A stretch of DNA of 64,000 nt from Lepeophtheirus salmonis (Eukaryota; Arthropoda; Copepoda; Siphonostomatoida; Caligidae): NCBI RefSeq assembly GCF_016086655.4, contig NC_052133.2, positions 46,182,383-46,246,382 of the forward strand, in the 5' to 3' direction. Below, one piece after another: positions 1 through 11,798 of this stretch. A program made the position numbers and the translations under genes. The notes beneath the pieces were generated by a model. That model was given only the letters and a program-made list of their open reading frames with translations, was not told where the DNA came from and did not search any database. Numbering within the stretch: the stretch's first letter is position 1; every line of letters begins with the position of its first letter.

Positions 1-321
1 GTAGTCTTGTATGTTAAAATGGTGAGTTTGTAGCGATCTGGGAGAGATGGAATGATTCACCACAAAAGTTAGAAGATATGGGACTTAGCATTAAAGAGGC
101 TCAAAATAAGAATTTGGATCGAAAACTTAATGCAGACTTATACATACTCAAGTCTAAAGGTGGTTCCTTTACAAAAACAAGAAAAAGTAGATGAGTTCAC
201 CAATTCTAGCATATCAGAGAAAAAGCTAAAATCGAACGGTTCTATATAGAAATTCGATACAATTAGGCCACCAGTCTTTCTATACCAAGAACATTATCTT
301 TATTCAAATTAAAAGAAAACT

Positions 322-432
322 ACAGTGTATGAATATGCAAATAATTTAAAGAAATTTCTATCAAACATATGCTATAAAGATAATTCAATATGGTATGATT
401 TTGATGCAGTTATAGATAATTTATCTAAATAA
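322..432 (+). pseudogene. short uncharacterised frame remnant
   Basis: A 36-codon open stretch ends in TAA and has a mixed amino-acid composition (for example KKFLSNICYKDNSIWYD), unlike the poly-Lys/Phe/Ile frames of the background. The upstream 300 bases also read as broken coding-like segments. I do not recognise the family. It could be the C-terminal end of a decayed transposon protein or chance. Confidence 0.2.
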
Positions 433-520
433 ACTTTATATATTATAATTAATAGTATTTTAGTATTGAGATTTAAATTGTATTATTATTTTTAATAAGT
501 TTTACAAATCAACATACCCA

Positions 521-640
521 CTTAAGAATCTAAAATCGGGGGAAATGACCTTTTTGTGACCTTTGACCTTAAAAATTACCTTAAAAATATATTTCCTCAA
601 TTGATATCTTTGTAACCCTATCGCTTTTATTATAAAATTT
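521..640 (-). repeat. GACCTTTGACC-type interspersed repeat remnant
   Basis: Contains GTGACCTTTGACCTT, and its reverse complement resembles the longer repeats at 2590-2900 and 12720-12890, which carry AAGGTCAATGTCACACAA-like text. It is seen as short matching blocks in an otherwise diverged stretch. The type of element is unknown. Confidence 0.35.
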
Positions 641-864
641 CGTTATTGTCTTCAACATATCCAAATTTCTCCCTTTATCTTTAAAAATAGGTAAAAATAA
701 GTGTTTTTAAGGGTTACAAAAGTAATTTGTGGGGTAGGGGTTTTTTGGTGTGTTTTTTTTGCGAAAATGCTCCGGAGACATAAATTCATACAAAAAGTTG
801 GCCTAAAAGTGGATATCATCATTTGATAAAATAACAAGGCCCCTCCCGAGTACAACGACCCCTA

Positions 865-899
865 ATAACTTTGGTAAAATGCCCGGTGCTACTGCTGGT
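865..899 (+). mobile_element. Helitron-like 3' terminus, degenerate
   Basis: ATGCCCGGTGCTACTGCTGGT has a GC-rich block followed about 8 nt later by CTGGT, which fits the CTRRT end known for Helitrons. The same wording recurs at 49310-49348 (ACTGCTAGT) and 59489-59518. The hairpin is weak here, so this is a decayed end at best. Confidence 0.35.
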
Positions 900-1636
900 A
901 TAATAAATATATGCTTTGATTTTATGTTTTTATACTAAAACTCATTACGTTTACATATTCATTATGCAACTTTATTTTGGACTCAAAAATTAAATTGTTT
1001 TTAATTTTTTTGGGATAATATGAAAAATCATTGCTACGAAGTTTATATAGAATTCCTATGGAATGATTTATAAATTAGATTATTTAAGTGACATAAAACA
1101 CTCCAGTAGGTAAATATAATTAATTAAAAACAGTCTGCATTTCTATTGCAGATCAAAAAAGAGCTTCTAGTGTATATATAATGTTATATATACAATATAT
1201 TTCTTAGGTAATTGAGTGTGTCCAATTAAGAAAATGACATATTATATTTATTAAACAGATTTCTTTGTTGGGTTTTTTTTTTTTTTAGGGAGACCGAGAA
1301 GATTTGTTAAACATATTTTTAGTAGAGTTTAACTTTCTTAATTTCTAACTAAACTTATTTGATTTCTAAATGTAACATTCTTCAAAGAACTGTCATATTG
1401 TACTTGGCACTACAATTTGTGTGGAAAACTTCCAGTTGGTAGTTGCTAGTTGGGACATTTCAATTTTAGGACCAGTATTCACAAATTGTGCATAAGATGG
1501 CGAATACAACCAATCCTGAGCTGTTCCACATTTTTTTAAATTCCTACAATAGGTCAGATGGATCGATTAGATATAAGTAGACATTTTACTGCAACATTTA
1601 GTTCATCTGATCGAGGAATTGTCTTTGAAGTACATA
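900..1636. other. AT-rich stretch with nothing recognised
   Basis: No frame, inverted repeat or known terminus could be supported. A block near 1600-1630 (GAGGAATTGTCTTTGAAG) is nearly repeated at about 33683-33700, suggesting a shared unknown repeat. Confidence 0.3.
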
Positions 1637-2400
1637 TACGGGGTGGGAATTTTAAATCCAGAACAAGTTTAGACGTCAATATCTTGAAACTCCTAAGATC
1701 TATATTTTATTAAAGTGTGATCCTCTGATTCAAGGCTGCATAAGAAAAAATACTAAGGGAATGTAACTATTATTACACCATGCCTCATATTTAAGTTTAC
1801 GCTTTAAGAAATGCCCACAGCTCAAATTTCGATGGTAACTTTTACAAAACTGAAGTTGTGTTATATTTAATTATCATTTTCAATTGCTTTTATTTATAAA
1901 TATTGTTTGTATCTTCAAGGATAACAAAATGGATGTCAAAATAATTCTTGTACTGGAAATGCCCTTGCGCCAATAGACCCCGACTTTTATTACCAATGAT
2001 CTATTATTCAACCAGACGGCCGTGTACAGCAAAAAAGGTATTTAAAACGTTAGGAATAGTCTCTAGAAAGTCTGGTCATGGTCGGAAACAAAGAGTAAGA
2101 ACAAAGACCATGATTACGCGGTCAAAAACTGCGCTGCTAGAAATCCAGTCAGGACTATTCGCAGTATGGACAAGGGGATAAATATAAGCAAGGTTATACT
2201 CCAAAAGGATCATTAAATATGACTTGGGAACAAAATCAAAATCAAGTAGGAAGAAAGATCTCATTACGACGTCCACAAAGGAGAAGAAGTTGTCAAGAGA
2301 CAAGCTTCTTTTGAATATGTTCAATTGCATGGTGTTTCCCATCTCCCTCGATCTTAGTCCTTTGGATTATTCCATCGAGGCAATGGTCGGGGAGCTGCCT
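1637..2400 (+). mobile_element. mariner/Tc1-like element, degenerate (copy A)
   Basis: The left terminus (1637-1660) reads TACGGGGTGGGAATTTTAAA, like the ends at 6699 and 7571-7595. The body from about 2070 reads in shifting frames as the middle of a mariner-type transposase N-terminal half (SGHGRKQRVRTKT, then NPVRTIRSMDKGINISKV, then an LGTKSKSSRKK-like segment). Immediately after, 2340-2400 reads LDLSPLDYSI, the PDLNPLDYS-type motif that precedes the last catalytic residue in such transposases. Everything between (both earlier catalytic acids) is missing, so this is an internally deleted pseudogene with several frameshifts. 17629-18232 is a second copy of the same family with similar 5' non-coding sequence. 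No right terminus was found. Confidence 0.75.
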
Positions 2401-2589
2401 TAAACAAGCCTCACAGGTCCTTGGGATATTTCTAATTCAAGATAATCTCTCGAGCACGTTGTCTAGTAAACTAAATTGTTCCCTTATATTTGCTGAATTT
2501 AAGTCATGGGGGTAATTTTTTTGTAAGCCTTACCCCTGCCATAGAAGTTGAAAGGAGGTTATGTTTTTGCCTGGTTTGTATTACTGAAA

Positions 2590-2900
2590 AATGTAAGAAT
2601 CGATTTTCATGAAACTTTAACAAGAAACCTTATATTTTTGTTTTAAAGCAAGATTACGGATAAAGTTAGAAATCGAATTTGGTGATACTTCGTAGAAAGG
2701 TTATGTATCTTAACAGTAAAATCCAATAAAATTTTGAGAAATCAGGGTCACACAAAATCGACCATTTTGTACAAATTGAGATTTATAACTCAAATTAAAT
2801 TTTGGGATGTCAAAGTTACACAAAAACAAAGTTTTAAAACATAACTCAAATCTTGTGAATTACTGTTATTTGTCGGGCGACATAACTTAATAAACGTGTT
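2590..2900 (+). repeat. interspersed repeat, copy 1 of 2
   Basis: Shares ordered blocks with 12720-12890: AATTTTGRGATGTCAA, CACACAAAAT, ATTGAGATWTATAAC and ATTACTG.CATTTGT. Divergence is high. No coding capacity or terminal structure is visible, so the class is unknown. Confidence 0.45.
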
Positions 2901-3339
2901 CATTTTTTGTGCCATGGCCCCGTGGTTTCCACGCTACTGCAAATAACTATTAATAAAAAATTAAAATGTTGAATGTAAATAGGCAAATAAGACTTTATAA
3001 GAAATACAATTTGCAACTTGTACATCTCCTTTTTTATACAAGTTAAACATCAGTGGATGCCTTTAAGTTACGTCCTTAAGAAAGTAGGTATATTTCAGTA
3101 TATGCATAATAAATCAAGATATTGTATCTACTTCATGCATAATGCATATATAACACATATATTTTATCATCCAGTCATATCTATGAAATATGTAATAAGC
3201 AGGTGGACAGTTATTGAATACTTTAAATTAAGGGATTTTTGAAATAACGTCATGCATTTTATGCAACCAATCGAAATACAAATATATTTCTGCCACCAAA
3301 AATCATACTAAATCAATAATATAATATTGGTTTAGGTAT
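2901..3339. other. AT-rich stretch with nothing recognised
   Basis: A small hairpin CGTGG-TTT-CCACG lies near 2929 and sits in wording that recurs loosely at 6870-6910 (TGTGCC...GCAAATAACT). Nothing else is supported. Confidence 0.3.
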
Positions 3340-3510
3340 ACAGGGTCTACAAAAATTAGAGTAATCCATCAAAATGTTAATAACAAGTTTATTTTTTGAA
3401 ATTATGACATTGACCCTTCCTACATATAATTTAGTTAAATTTTCTGTAACAAATAAATTTCGTCCAAAATAAAAATGGTCAACCTCAGCCATTGCAGTAG
3501 CTTTCACAAG
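3340..3510 (-). mobile_element. possible Tc1/mariner terminus
   Basis: TATACAGGGTCTACAAAAAT at 3337-3356 resembles the TACAGGG-type ends of other elements in this window, which suggests the terminus of a diverged element. The minus-strand text next to it has no recognisable transposase motif, so the call is weak. Confidence 0.2.
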
Positions 3511-3798
3511 TGACGAAGGTCCTTGTCAATGGCACAGACAACTTCATGAACTTTTTGTTCCTGTGCCTTAACCAGCGAAGTTTTTAGGCTCTAAAAGTTC
3601 TTATGAAGTTTTACACATACCTAAACCTAGAGAATGGAACCTAATGTTGTCACCCAAAGGATAAAAAATCGTATAATTATGAGGACATCCTTCCTTGGGG
3701 GGAGTGTTTATTTATCTTTCTTTAACGCCTGTTTGTAGCTGATTTATTAAAAAATAGTGACACTTTAGCTTCTCCCCTCCCGAACATTATTCAAATAG

Positions 3799-4585
3799 AT
3801 GGACTCTGGGAGCTGCATAGTAAGCGTTTTGGCCTCCCTATGGGTTGGGAAAAAAATGGTGTCTTCTCTGAGGGGAATAAATAATGATAAAAAGTTTACC
3901 GTGCAGTTACAAATCTCCACAGATTGTATTAAATATACTAGGCCCTGCAAGGACTGTGGAGAAATATATAATAACCCACTTCATGCCTTTGTGGACTGCC
4001 CTGCCATCAATGTCCTTAAATATTTTGTATTTATAAATCTAAAAGGGCTTACAAATGGGGAAGAACAATATGTTAAAGGTATTGTTCTTTTTGGGAATTT
4101 CAAAGAAGAAGAGTAGAACTTCTGAGGTAACAAGGGCTCTGGACTTTGCAATTCTTAATTTTAAAGCCCTCATTGCCAGCCGACTAACTAACTATCCGCC
4201 TATTCGGGAGGATGAGTTGAGAGGTATCTTCTTGGCAGTTTCAGCCCGCTATGTGTATCTACCAATTAAAATTCCTAAATCAGGATGTGAGTAATGGGAT
4301 TTTGCAGGGGAAGAAATCAAGTATCTTCCATCAAATTCACGGAATCATCGAAGTATTTTAGAAAGTGTTTTAAAACATTTAACAAATATTTATCATAATT
4401 TTTAATTTGTATTTTTACTTTTGTTTTTTCAATGAATGACATTTAGTTGAAATTCTACCCTGGAGTATTAAGTATAAACTATAATGTTTATTTATGCAAT
4501 TTTTTACAAAATTGCTCCAGTTTATTTATATATATGTATATTCTATATAATATGTAAACCAAATAAAGAATGTTTAAAAAAAAAT
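3799..4585 (+). mobile_element. non-LTR retrotransposon (LINE) 3' end
   Basis: The frame from 3799 contains CKDCGEIYNNPLHAFVDCP, a CxxC...H...C knuckle as found at the C-terminus of LINE ORF2 proteins. After a frameshift near 4100 it continues with FKALIASRLTNYPPIREDEL and LPIKIPK, passes one TAA at 4291-4293 and remains readable to about 4400. A 3' UTR follows, with AATAAA at 4563 and nine A residues at 4577-4585, which gives the expected poly(A) end. The RT and endonuclease parts are absent: a 5'-truncated copy. The same C-terminal layout recurs at 16740-17290. The clade could not be assigned. Confidence 0.7.
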
Positions 4586-5940
4586 TGTCAGGGTGACTGT
4601 GCTAATTTTCTTTGTATTTTATTGTTGTATACGGTCGCCCTGGGATTTTTAGTCTTGAATTAACTGAACGATCCCTTTCTCCTAGTTCCTAATTCGGCTC
4701 AGGTTGATAAAATAATGTTTCCACAACTTAAAGTGTTTAACCGGTTCATTATGAATGAATCCCCTTAAGATGAACCTGATACCACAAAACCATGACGAGT
4801 TAGAGACAAATATGTTTATTATTATCCTGAATATTTCGGCCTTTTTATTCGTAAGCACTTCCCGAAGATTTCTATTTTTTTACATATGGTAATAGAGTTT
4901 TGAAGATCGGTTGTTATGCTAAGATCCATTTTTGAAATAATTAGTACTATTTGCGATTGTTGATACTCGGTCCAAAGCCATGGTCTTAAATGGTGGATTG
5001 AAGTTTAAATCAAGACCCAAGACTGGTTCACGATACAAATACCCTGTGATCAATATTTGTACAAGGAATCAATCGTTGCGATACTTTTTTAGTCCGCTAA
5101 GAGCGTTGTATATTAGTTCTTAACTAACTACACTATCTTCTTGAATTCACCTTCTTAATCAACTTAACAAGGTAAATTCTGCGAAGGGGAGAAAAAGTTG
5201 CATACGTCTTGAGGGGAAATGACAAATTTATGTAATTTGGCTAATCATAAGAAGCGAAATCTTACGTGGGGAAAAAGATATTTCTAGAGTAATGTATTTC
5301 CTCATACTAACATGCGTGTTTTGCTACTTTTTAAAGCTCTAGTTTGTGCCATGCTTGTGGCAAACTTCTTCGGTCTTACAAAAATGATGATAGTCTCAAG
5401 TACGGAGGGACGTCAGAACAACTGTTTGCGAGGGGTTGCGTATATTTGTTAGGAGGTGCACGAGAAACAGAAAAGTGTGTAAGAGTAAATAGCTGAGAGA
5501 GGGTGATGAAGCGAACAAAAAAAATAAAGTAGCACCCTCTTGCAGCCTATCCAAATTTATAGGCGTCTGGGACAAAACTCAACACTGCGTTGACCTCGTG
5601 AGAAAACATAGTAACTGCAAACAATAAAAAAATTAATTAATAAGCTTTTATAGGGTAACCATATATGGTGATTTAGTTCTGCAATTTTTTTAACCAAAAA
5701 CTAATATTTTTTCATATTTTAGAAGCAAAAATATGCTATGAATCTATTGGGTGTGAAATCATGCTGTGTGGATTTAACAATCCTATATTCAAGGCAATGT
5801 TTCAGCAACAGAAACTAAATTGCTTTGTACGTTTTTTTATTCTTAGTTCCCTGTCTTAGTGGTTTACAGCTCCACTTCCTTCAGCAGTACCTTTGAATGA
5901 TCTCATACAAGTCAATAACTTGATTAGTTAAATGAAGATC
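4586..5940. other. mostly unrecognised; starts with TGTCAGGGTGAC motif
   Basis: ATTGTCAGGGTGACTGTGC directly follows the LINE poly(A). Related wording occurs at 43530, 55073 and 58107, so it belongs to a dispersed repeat. The rest (to 5940) shows no supported gene or repeat. Confidence 0.35.
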
Positions 5941-6090
5941 TATAAAACTTGTCTAGATGCAGCAATCAAGGCATTCTCGGACCATTTGTGGTACCTATCT
6001 GAAGAACTTGTACCATCAGTATTATTTTTTGATCAAATTAGAAATGACATGAAAACATACATGGTATCGAAATTACTGACTTAAAGACAA
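5941..6090 (+). pseudogene. fragment of TE-associated hypothetical protein
   Basis: About 47 codons read through as AFSDHLWYLSEELVPSVLFF followed by DQIRNDMKTY, with normal codon variety in an AT-rich surround, and end at TAA. I associate the HLWYLSEELV string with uncharacterised, repetitive arthropod proteins, but could not confirm this. There is no start codon in context and no upstream partner. It is probably a fragment of a mobile or repetitive gene. Confidence 0.35.
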
Positions 6091-6204
6091 AGAGGCATGG
6101 CCCAAGATATTCCCTGACAAATCAAAGAAACAGAAAGCAAAAAAAAGTAGTTGTTATATAAAAATTGACGAATATGTTAAGTAGTACCTAATTTTATTAT
6201 AACT

Positions 6205-6605
6205 ATAAATTTATATTATTATATAAAGATGAGAATTAGTAAAAAAGAGAAATAATTAACGAGGAAAAACTATTATTATGTTTCTTCTTCTATTCTGAAA
6301 TGAAGTTTGAAAATGTTTTCTTTATTTAATAAACAGCCTAGGCGCGATAACTTATTGCTTGATATAAACAAGTAAAGTGAAGTGACAAAAAAAAAATATG
6401 AAGCAAGATCATCTTTATTTGATCATAAAAATATGTTATTTTTCAACAAGTTTTTTTTAAACGCATTATAAAAAGTTTTGCTTTATACACATTTAGAAAT
6501 TGCAATTGTGCTAGAGGTAAACGTCAACCAAATATGCTAAAATTTTGCGTTTTACTTACCTAGTTGCAGAAATAAAATTAGGGTCAGCTGATTCTGATAA
6601 TTTTG
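6205..6605 (+). repeat. unclassified 0.4-kb interspersed repeat, copy 1
   Basis: The inverted copy at 38590-39025 aligns along its whole length, including TTTATTTAATAAACA, AAAAAGTTTTGCTT and AATTGTGCTAGAGGTAAACG, with AAAATTAGG near the 3' side. There is no coding frame, and no terminal inverted repeats or target duplication were identified, so the class is open (SINE, LINE UTR or non-autonomous DNA element). Confidence 0.7.
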
Positions 6606-6698
6606 AAGCAAATGTATGACCGTAATCTTTACTTACACCAAAAATGGGAATACAAAGCCTATAATTGACCAAAACAGGGCATTAAAAATATGTGTATA

Positions 6699-7595
6699 TG
6701 TTCAAGGTGGGGATTTTAAATGCAGAAAATTTTTAGATGGCAATGTGTTGGTAGTCCTGATGTATATGTTTATGAAAGGGTGCTTATTCGACTTAGCTAA
6801 CAAAATTGTATAATAAAAAATACAAAACCATGGAAATGTCTTTCGATTGCCTGCAGTTATTATGTTGTGCCTCTGTGCCGGTTACACACCCAATTACGCA
6901 AATAACTCTTAAATAATGATACTAGAGAGTTTAAATTAATGTTCACATATCCGGGCTCATGCTAGAATTTTAAATTGATGTGGTCTGTCCAAATCGGGTT
7001 ATTGGACCTGATTTATTCTGGAAAAAAACAACATTTTTTAAACCTTTCTGTTTTGAGCAAAGAAAATGTCGCATGAAATCGCCATAGCTCTTGGACAGCA
7101 TGCTCGAGAGTTATTCTCTTGAACTTGAAGTGTGCATGTCGCGCCCCGGTAATTCCTAGAGAAAGAAATATACTATATGTATGTGTATTTCACCAAATTA
7201 TTCTTAGGTTGGATGGAGTTTATTTCTACTTAATCAGTGCAACTCCATCCAACCAATTAAATGAACATTAAAAAAGTAATTCAATGGCTCGCCGCATCTG
7301 ACCCCCTTTGACTACTATATGTGGGGCGTATTAGAAAAAGATACAAATAAATGCACACATTGTGGGCTTTCATTCTCGAGGCAGAGACCAACATGGGCAA
7401 GGAGTTACTCATGAAGGCATGTGCCAGTTTCAGGGCTGTGGTGGAAGCAGGAAATGGTGGGTTTGAGTGATTCACCTCCCTATGAAACCCTACATGTAAA
7501 AGCAAAAGGTTTGTGTATTGTTAAATTAATTTTGGAAAAAAAATTGTAATTTACATTATCCTTAAATTTTCTGGATTTAAAATCCCCACCCTGTA
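6699..7595 (+). mobile_element. mariner/Tc1-like element with both ends, degenerate
   Basis: Inverted ends are visible: left AGGTGGGGATTTTAAATGCA (about 6705) and right GGATTTAAAATCCCCACC plus CTGTA ending at 7595. A frame beginning ATGTCGCATGAAATCGCC at 7064 could be the transposase N-terminus. 7261-7470 reads as the C-terminus with stops: AETNMGKELLMKACASFRAV, then EAGNGGFE and TGA, the usual end of these transposases. The catalytic core is absent. The element is about 0.9 kb against about 1.3 kb for complete relatives. A perfect hairpin (7207-7254) lies inside it. Confidence 0.75.
7207..7254. repeat. perfect 14-bp inverted repeat (hairpin)
   Basis: GGTTGGATGGAGTT and AACTCCATCCAACC flank a 20-nt loop. 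It lies inside the degenerate mariner between its N- and C-terminal remnants. It could be a trace of a nested insertion or of the deletion event. There is no evidence that it is a small-RNA gene. Confidence 0.7.
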
Positions 7596-7911
7596 TACAA
7601 AAGGTAAAAAAAATACATTAGACGTTTCTTATTTTCTTGGTTTTTGCTGCAGACTGTTTTTATGCTAACTATCCACACTTGAAAAAATCACTAATCCTGA
7701 ACTTTAATTTACAAAATATATGTCGTATCTTTTCAAATTTTAGTGTAATTTAAGTGAAATATTGTTGCTTCGTGCTTTTTTATTTTTTATGTAGCTTAAA
7801 CTTATAGAGTTTAGCTTTCAGCAACTTATATTTATTGCTCTTTTACATATAAGGGTCGATGAGAAGAGTTGTATTAATCATTTAACATACTTATTTACTA
7901 AAGTATCAAGT

Positions 7912-8298
7912 TTGAGTGGTAATATATATAAATGTTGCTCCTTCTATAGGACACAAAAATATAAATTTCGTTTTATAAACATTATATCCATGTGTTTCGA
8001 GATTAAAAGCAATCAGGAACCTATTATTTCAATCGAAGGGAAAAACTTTTTCTCTAGTGTAATCAATCAGTTGTGGAAAATGAAGATTGATGACATTGGA
8101 TAAAAAATGATATTTAGTCCTTTTGAACCTCTAATCTTAGAGGAAAGACTGAGAGATATAATTAAAGAACACATTGTAGAACCTGGAGTATTTTCTGAAT
8201 TGAAACACAAAATTTGTACTGAAATGCCATTGTTACGTTGCTTTCAAGTAATTGTGAACGAGGAGAACTGGACTCGAGCCCACATTTTGACAACTTGA
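7912..8298 (+). pseudogene. uncharacterised frame broken by one stop
   Basis: Two open stretches lie in the same frame and are separated only by TAA at 8101-8103, giving 128 codons in total. The second part has ordinary protein composition (EERLRDIIKEHIVEPGVFSE, then LKHKICTEMPLLRCF). The sequence is not recognised. It ends inside the GACTCGAG-rich repeat region, so it may be part of that element. One readthrough-type stop suggests a young pseudogene or a chance frame. Confidence 0.3.
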
Positions 8299-9030
8299 GT
8301 ACAAAAACTAGGACTCAAATATTGACTTGGACTTTAAATTAAATTTTCTCAGAATGCATTTTAATTTTTAATGCTGAATATAAAATTATTATTCATGTAA
8401 GGAAAACACTCTATTCGAGTCAGAATAAGTAGTCAAATGCTATGGACTAATAATATGCTGGCAATGCGGATTTGTTTTGGCCATTACTTTTGATATTAAC
8501 TAAAAGTTCAAAAAGATTCAAAAATGCAATTCCACGTAGAGTCTAAAGTCTTTTATATCAAGTTTCGAGTCAACTTAAATTCAAGGCACTTTCCTCACAA
8601 GTCCAAATCTCTTTTTTATAGAGTATGGTTCGAGGCATCATATTTCTTTTGAGAACATATAAGTTAATAATTATATATTTTGATAAGAATCTAACTGTTT
8701 TACTTGATTATGGTATAAGTTTTTGATAATAAGTCAAAATTAATGGGCACAACCGAACCAAATCCCAATTGTGAAGTAGCATATTTTTTTTTTATTAGTT
8801 TGGCTATTTATTCAAAATCCAAATGATTTTCCACTAGCATATACAAGGGGCATTGAAAAATATTTTATATTCTGTATATTCTTTCTCAATTCTTATAAAA
8901 GTGTCGTGTCTTTACCTGTGAGTCAATGTCATGCCTCGAGGCTTTGATTTTGAACTCAAATTGAGCCCAAAGTCTTTCAAACATGGACTCGTGTCCATGT
9001 TAAGTCTCGAGTCTACATCTACTCATCTTC
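8265..9030. repeat. element with repeated GACTCGAG/CAAGTC motifs at both edges
   Basis: The left part (8265-8335, 8540-8650) and right part (8910-9025) contain many short GACTCGAG, GACTTGGACT, CAAGTCC and AGTCTCGAGTC words in both orientations, separated by AT-rich filler. Clustered short subterminal motifs are a feature of hAT-type DNA transposons and of degenerate satellites. No target duplication could be fixed. Confidence 0.4.
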
Positions 9031-11429
9031 ATTAACCATAATTTTTTATGTTAAAATTTTACGAAAATTATTAGTTTCGCCCCGGGAAGTTTCACCCTCA
9101 TATAATATATATATAGTGTGTCAAAAATATATCTTTTTACATATAATTTAAGATTTAATATGGTTCTTCCTCCACTTGAAGTCATTTATAATGCATTTTT
9201 GCAAATCCTTAAATAAATTGAGCGCATTTTATTCAATTTTAATATATTTAAAATGTAAAATTTTAAACAGGAATGTTTCTCACTTTTGTAATAGGTAAGT
9301 TCGAACCGACTATTTTATACCTTATGAATTAACCCTTGAATTAGAAAGTACTTTATTATTCTCCATTCGGAACTTTTAGTTCTTTATAATCACAACATAA
9401 CCAAAAATATAATTGTGGTTAACTTCAATAAAAAACGTCAGTTCGAGCTCATAAAAAAAAGGTGCAACATTCATGTTTTATATTTTCTATTTGAAATATA
9501 TATAAAAATTGAATTAAAAATGCCCTCATTTCAAAGTATTCCATACTTAAAAAAATTAATTACTTAGGACTTCAAGGATTTCAACGCAAATATAAATTTA
9601 TGGTATAATATATATATATGAGTGTAGAACTTTCCAGAACAAAAATTCCTTGGACGAATCGTCCGGTCAGCATTTTTAGAGGGGAATGAGGATTATCAGG
9701 AATCTAAATATATATGTAGTGCGTCAACACAAAAGCCATGTATAATTTTATTACAAAATTAAGTCTGGATTACATTAGTACTCTTCCATGAATTATCATC
9801 CATTTCTATCCACAAAATATTCGGATAAATCCTTTGGTAGTCCTGCAAGTTGCCCTTGAAGTGTCAAAAATTCATCATAACAATGAAATAAATAGAAATT
9901 GATGGATTTCATTTGCATGGCTATATTGGGCCAAATTAAGTCTTATTTATAGGCAAATATGGTATCTCCGTCTCTCAAGAGTATTATGCTATATTGGGAA
10001 AACGGTCGAACTTTTACCAGAGTAATTTCGTCGCATTTGCATTGTTAGGCTAATAACATATTCATGTTCTTATCCTTGGAAATCTCTTCGACTAAAAAAA
10101 AAAAGAAAAAGTATTATTTATCTTATGAAGATTTTAAACTATAGTTAACAATCTTGACTATCTCATCCCAGAGACTTGATTACAATGCATGTAATTGACC
10201 GATAATCGTCTATGAAAGATTGGGTTGTATACATATATGATGTAAGAAAGTACATGAAATATTTCTCTATTCTTGATTTTTGTTCTAGATTGTTTTTGTG
10301 TTAACTCCCCACATAATATAAATTTTTGTGAAATTTTATGGAACATCACATATTTAATTCTCGTGTGGTCCTTACTTTTTATTCGCATTTATAGTCTTAA
10401 TGGTCTAAATGACCCACTTTCCAAAATATCATATAAAGAAATTTGAACATTTAAAGTTTGAGATAAATTTTATTATGCAAGATTAATAAAAACTAATAAC
10501 TAATTTTTCATTAACATATGCATCAATTTTCCATAAAAAAATATCCCATATAAATTTTAGTCACGCCAAAATAAATTTTATATTCTAAATTATACTTATT
10601 TGATAAATAGTATAGAAAATACCTTTTTCTCTCTGCACCCCTAAGATTAAATGTTGCACATAGTAAGATGTGTAAACTCTTCTCAATATTAATAACTCAA
10701 TGTAGCTTGAAGATATAAATATTGCATCTAGTATATATATGTAGCTCTAAATTTTCAGATTCTTCAATTAAAGTTATATTTTTCTGCCTCTGTCAGTATA
10801 TATATATATGACAAAGTTTGTGTGTGTGCGTGTAGTTTATGGGTGGCTACACCCTTGTATACAAAAGCTGAAACTTTGGATGGGTTCCTCTTTTGAACAT
10901 GGTCAGCTAATATGGGGTTACAAAGGGTGCTTATTTATAACCAAAACACAAAAATTGTTGTTTAAGATAAATGAGACTGGCGTCTTAAAAAATAACTATA
11001 GGAATAAACAAGTGTTCTAAATTTATTCAGAATCAAAAAAGTTATAGGCAAAAAAAAAGATATCGGTAAAAATTGCGGTTTGGTTTTTTAGGTGCAAAAA
11101 AATGGGTTTCCAATAGAATATTGGATTCGTAGAAAAAAATTAAGCTTGTAGAAATTTGTTTCGAAATTTATTTGCATATAAACATGACATGTGAAAATTT
11201 ATGCTTAACTGAAATATCTATAATTTTCTGAATAATTTTTCTTTTTTGTCCTTTTTTTATTCATCAAAAGTACATATTCGAAAAGAAATGCGACAAATGA
11301 TGCATTTTGGACATGAAATTTTAGACTCAAACATTTTGCTCTAGTATATTTTGCAAAATGAAGCAGTTATCAGAGATTATTTTTTCAAGTACATTATTCT
11401 ATATGAAAAAAAATTCCCAGGTACGAAAA
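9031..11429. other. AT-rich stretch without a supported gene
   Basis: Only short frames, (TA)n at about 10796-10809 and poly(A)/poly(T) runs are present. The 70-codon frame at 10808-11020 has tolerable composition (YGWLHPCIQKLKLWMGSS) but is not recognised. No termini or repeats were identified. Confidence 0.3.
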
Positions 11430-11798
11430 AAATATCGGTAGGTTTGTGTTCCTCTTTAGAATTTCAATAAATGCGATTAACTACTTTTTATACAAAATTA
11501 TTGCAAAAAAGTTTTTGTAATTTTCTTTGCAAATTACGATTTGGCAATTTTTGGACAAAAATCAAAAATGAACTTTTCATCTAGACAATACTAGACAAAG
11601 ACTTATGTATATGTTATTTGAAGTTAATAACACAATATATATTTATTTAAATTCATAATAATACATAATACATGTATATTATAATGCTTACCTGCGCCGA
11701 AGGGGTCTAAGCATTAAGAAGGAAAAATATTTTGCATTTTCGATGTATTTTCCTGCTTCCTCCTTGGCCCAAGCAATGCTGGGTAATCCTTTGCTAGA
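11430..11798 (+). mobile_element. Helitron-like element, 3' end (copy 1)
   Basis: The 3' terminus GGCCCAAGCAATGCTGGGTA can fold (CCCA...TGGG, AGCA/TGCT) and is followed after a short gap by CTAGA at 11794-11798, close to the CTRRT of Helitrons. The preceding 350 bp pairs with 32920-33298 through GCAAAT..C.ATTTGG, AAAAATGNACTTTTCAT and CCGAAGGGGTCTAA. It has no protein and is therefore a non-autonomous family. The 5' end was not found. Confidence 0.55.

Noticed and set aside
2929..2950. Hairpin CGTGG-TTT-CCACG followed by CTACT as a Helitron end
   Set aside because: CTACT does not fit CTRRT, the stem is only 5 bp and no sister copy with a proper end was seen.
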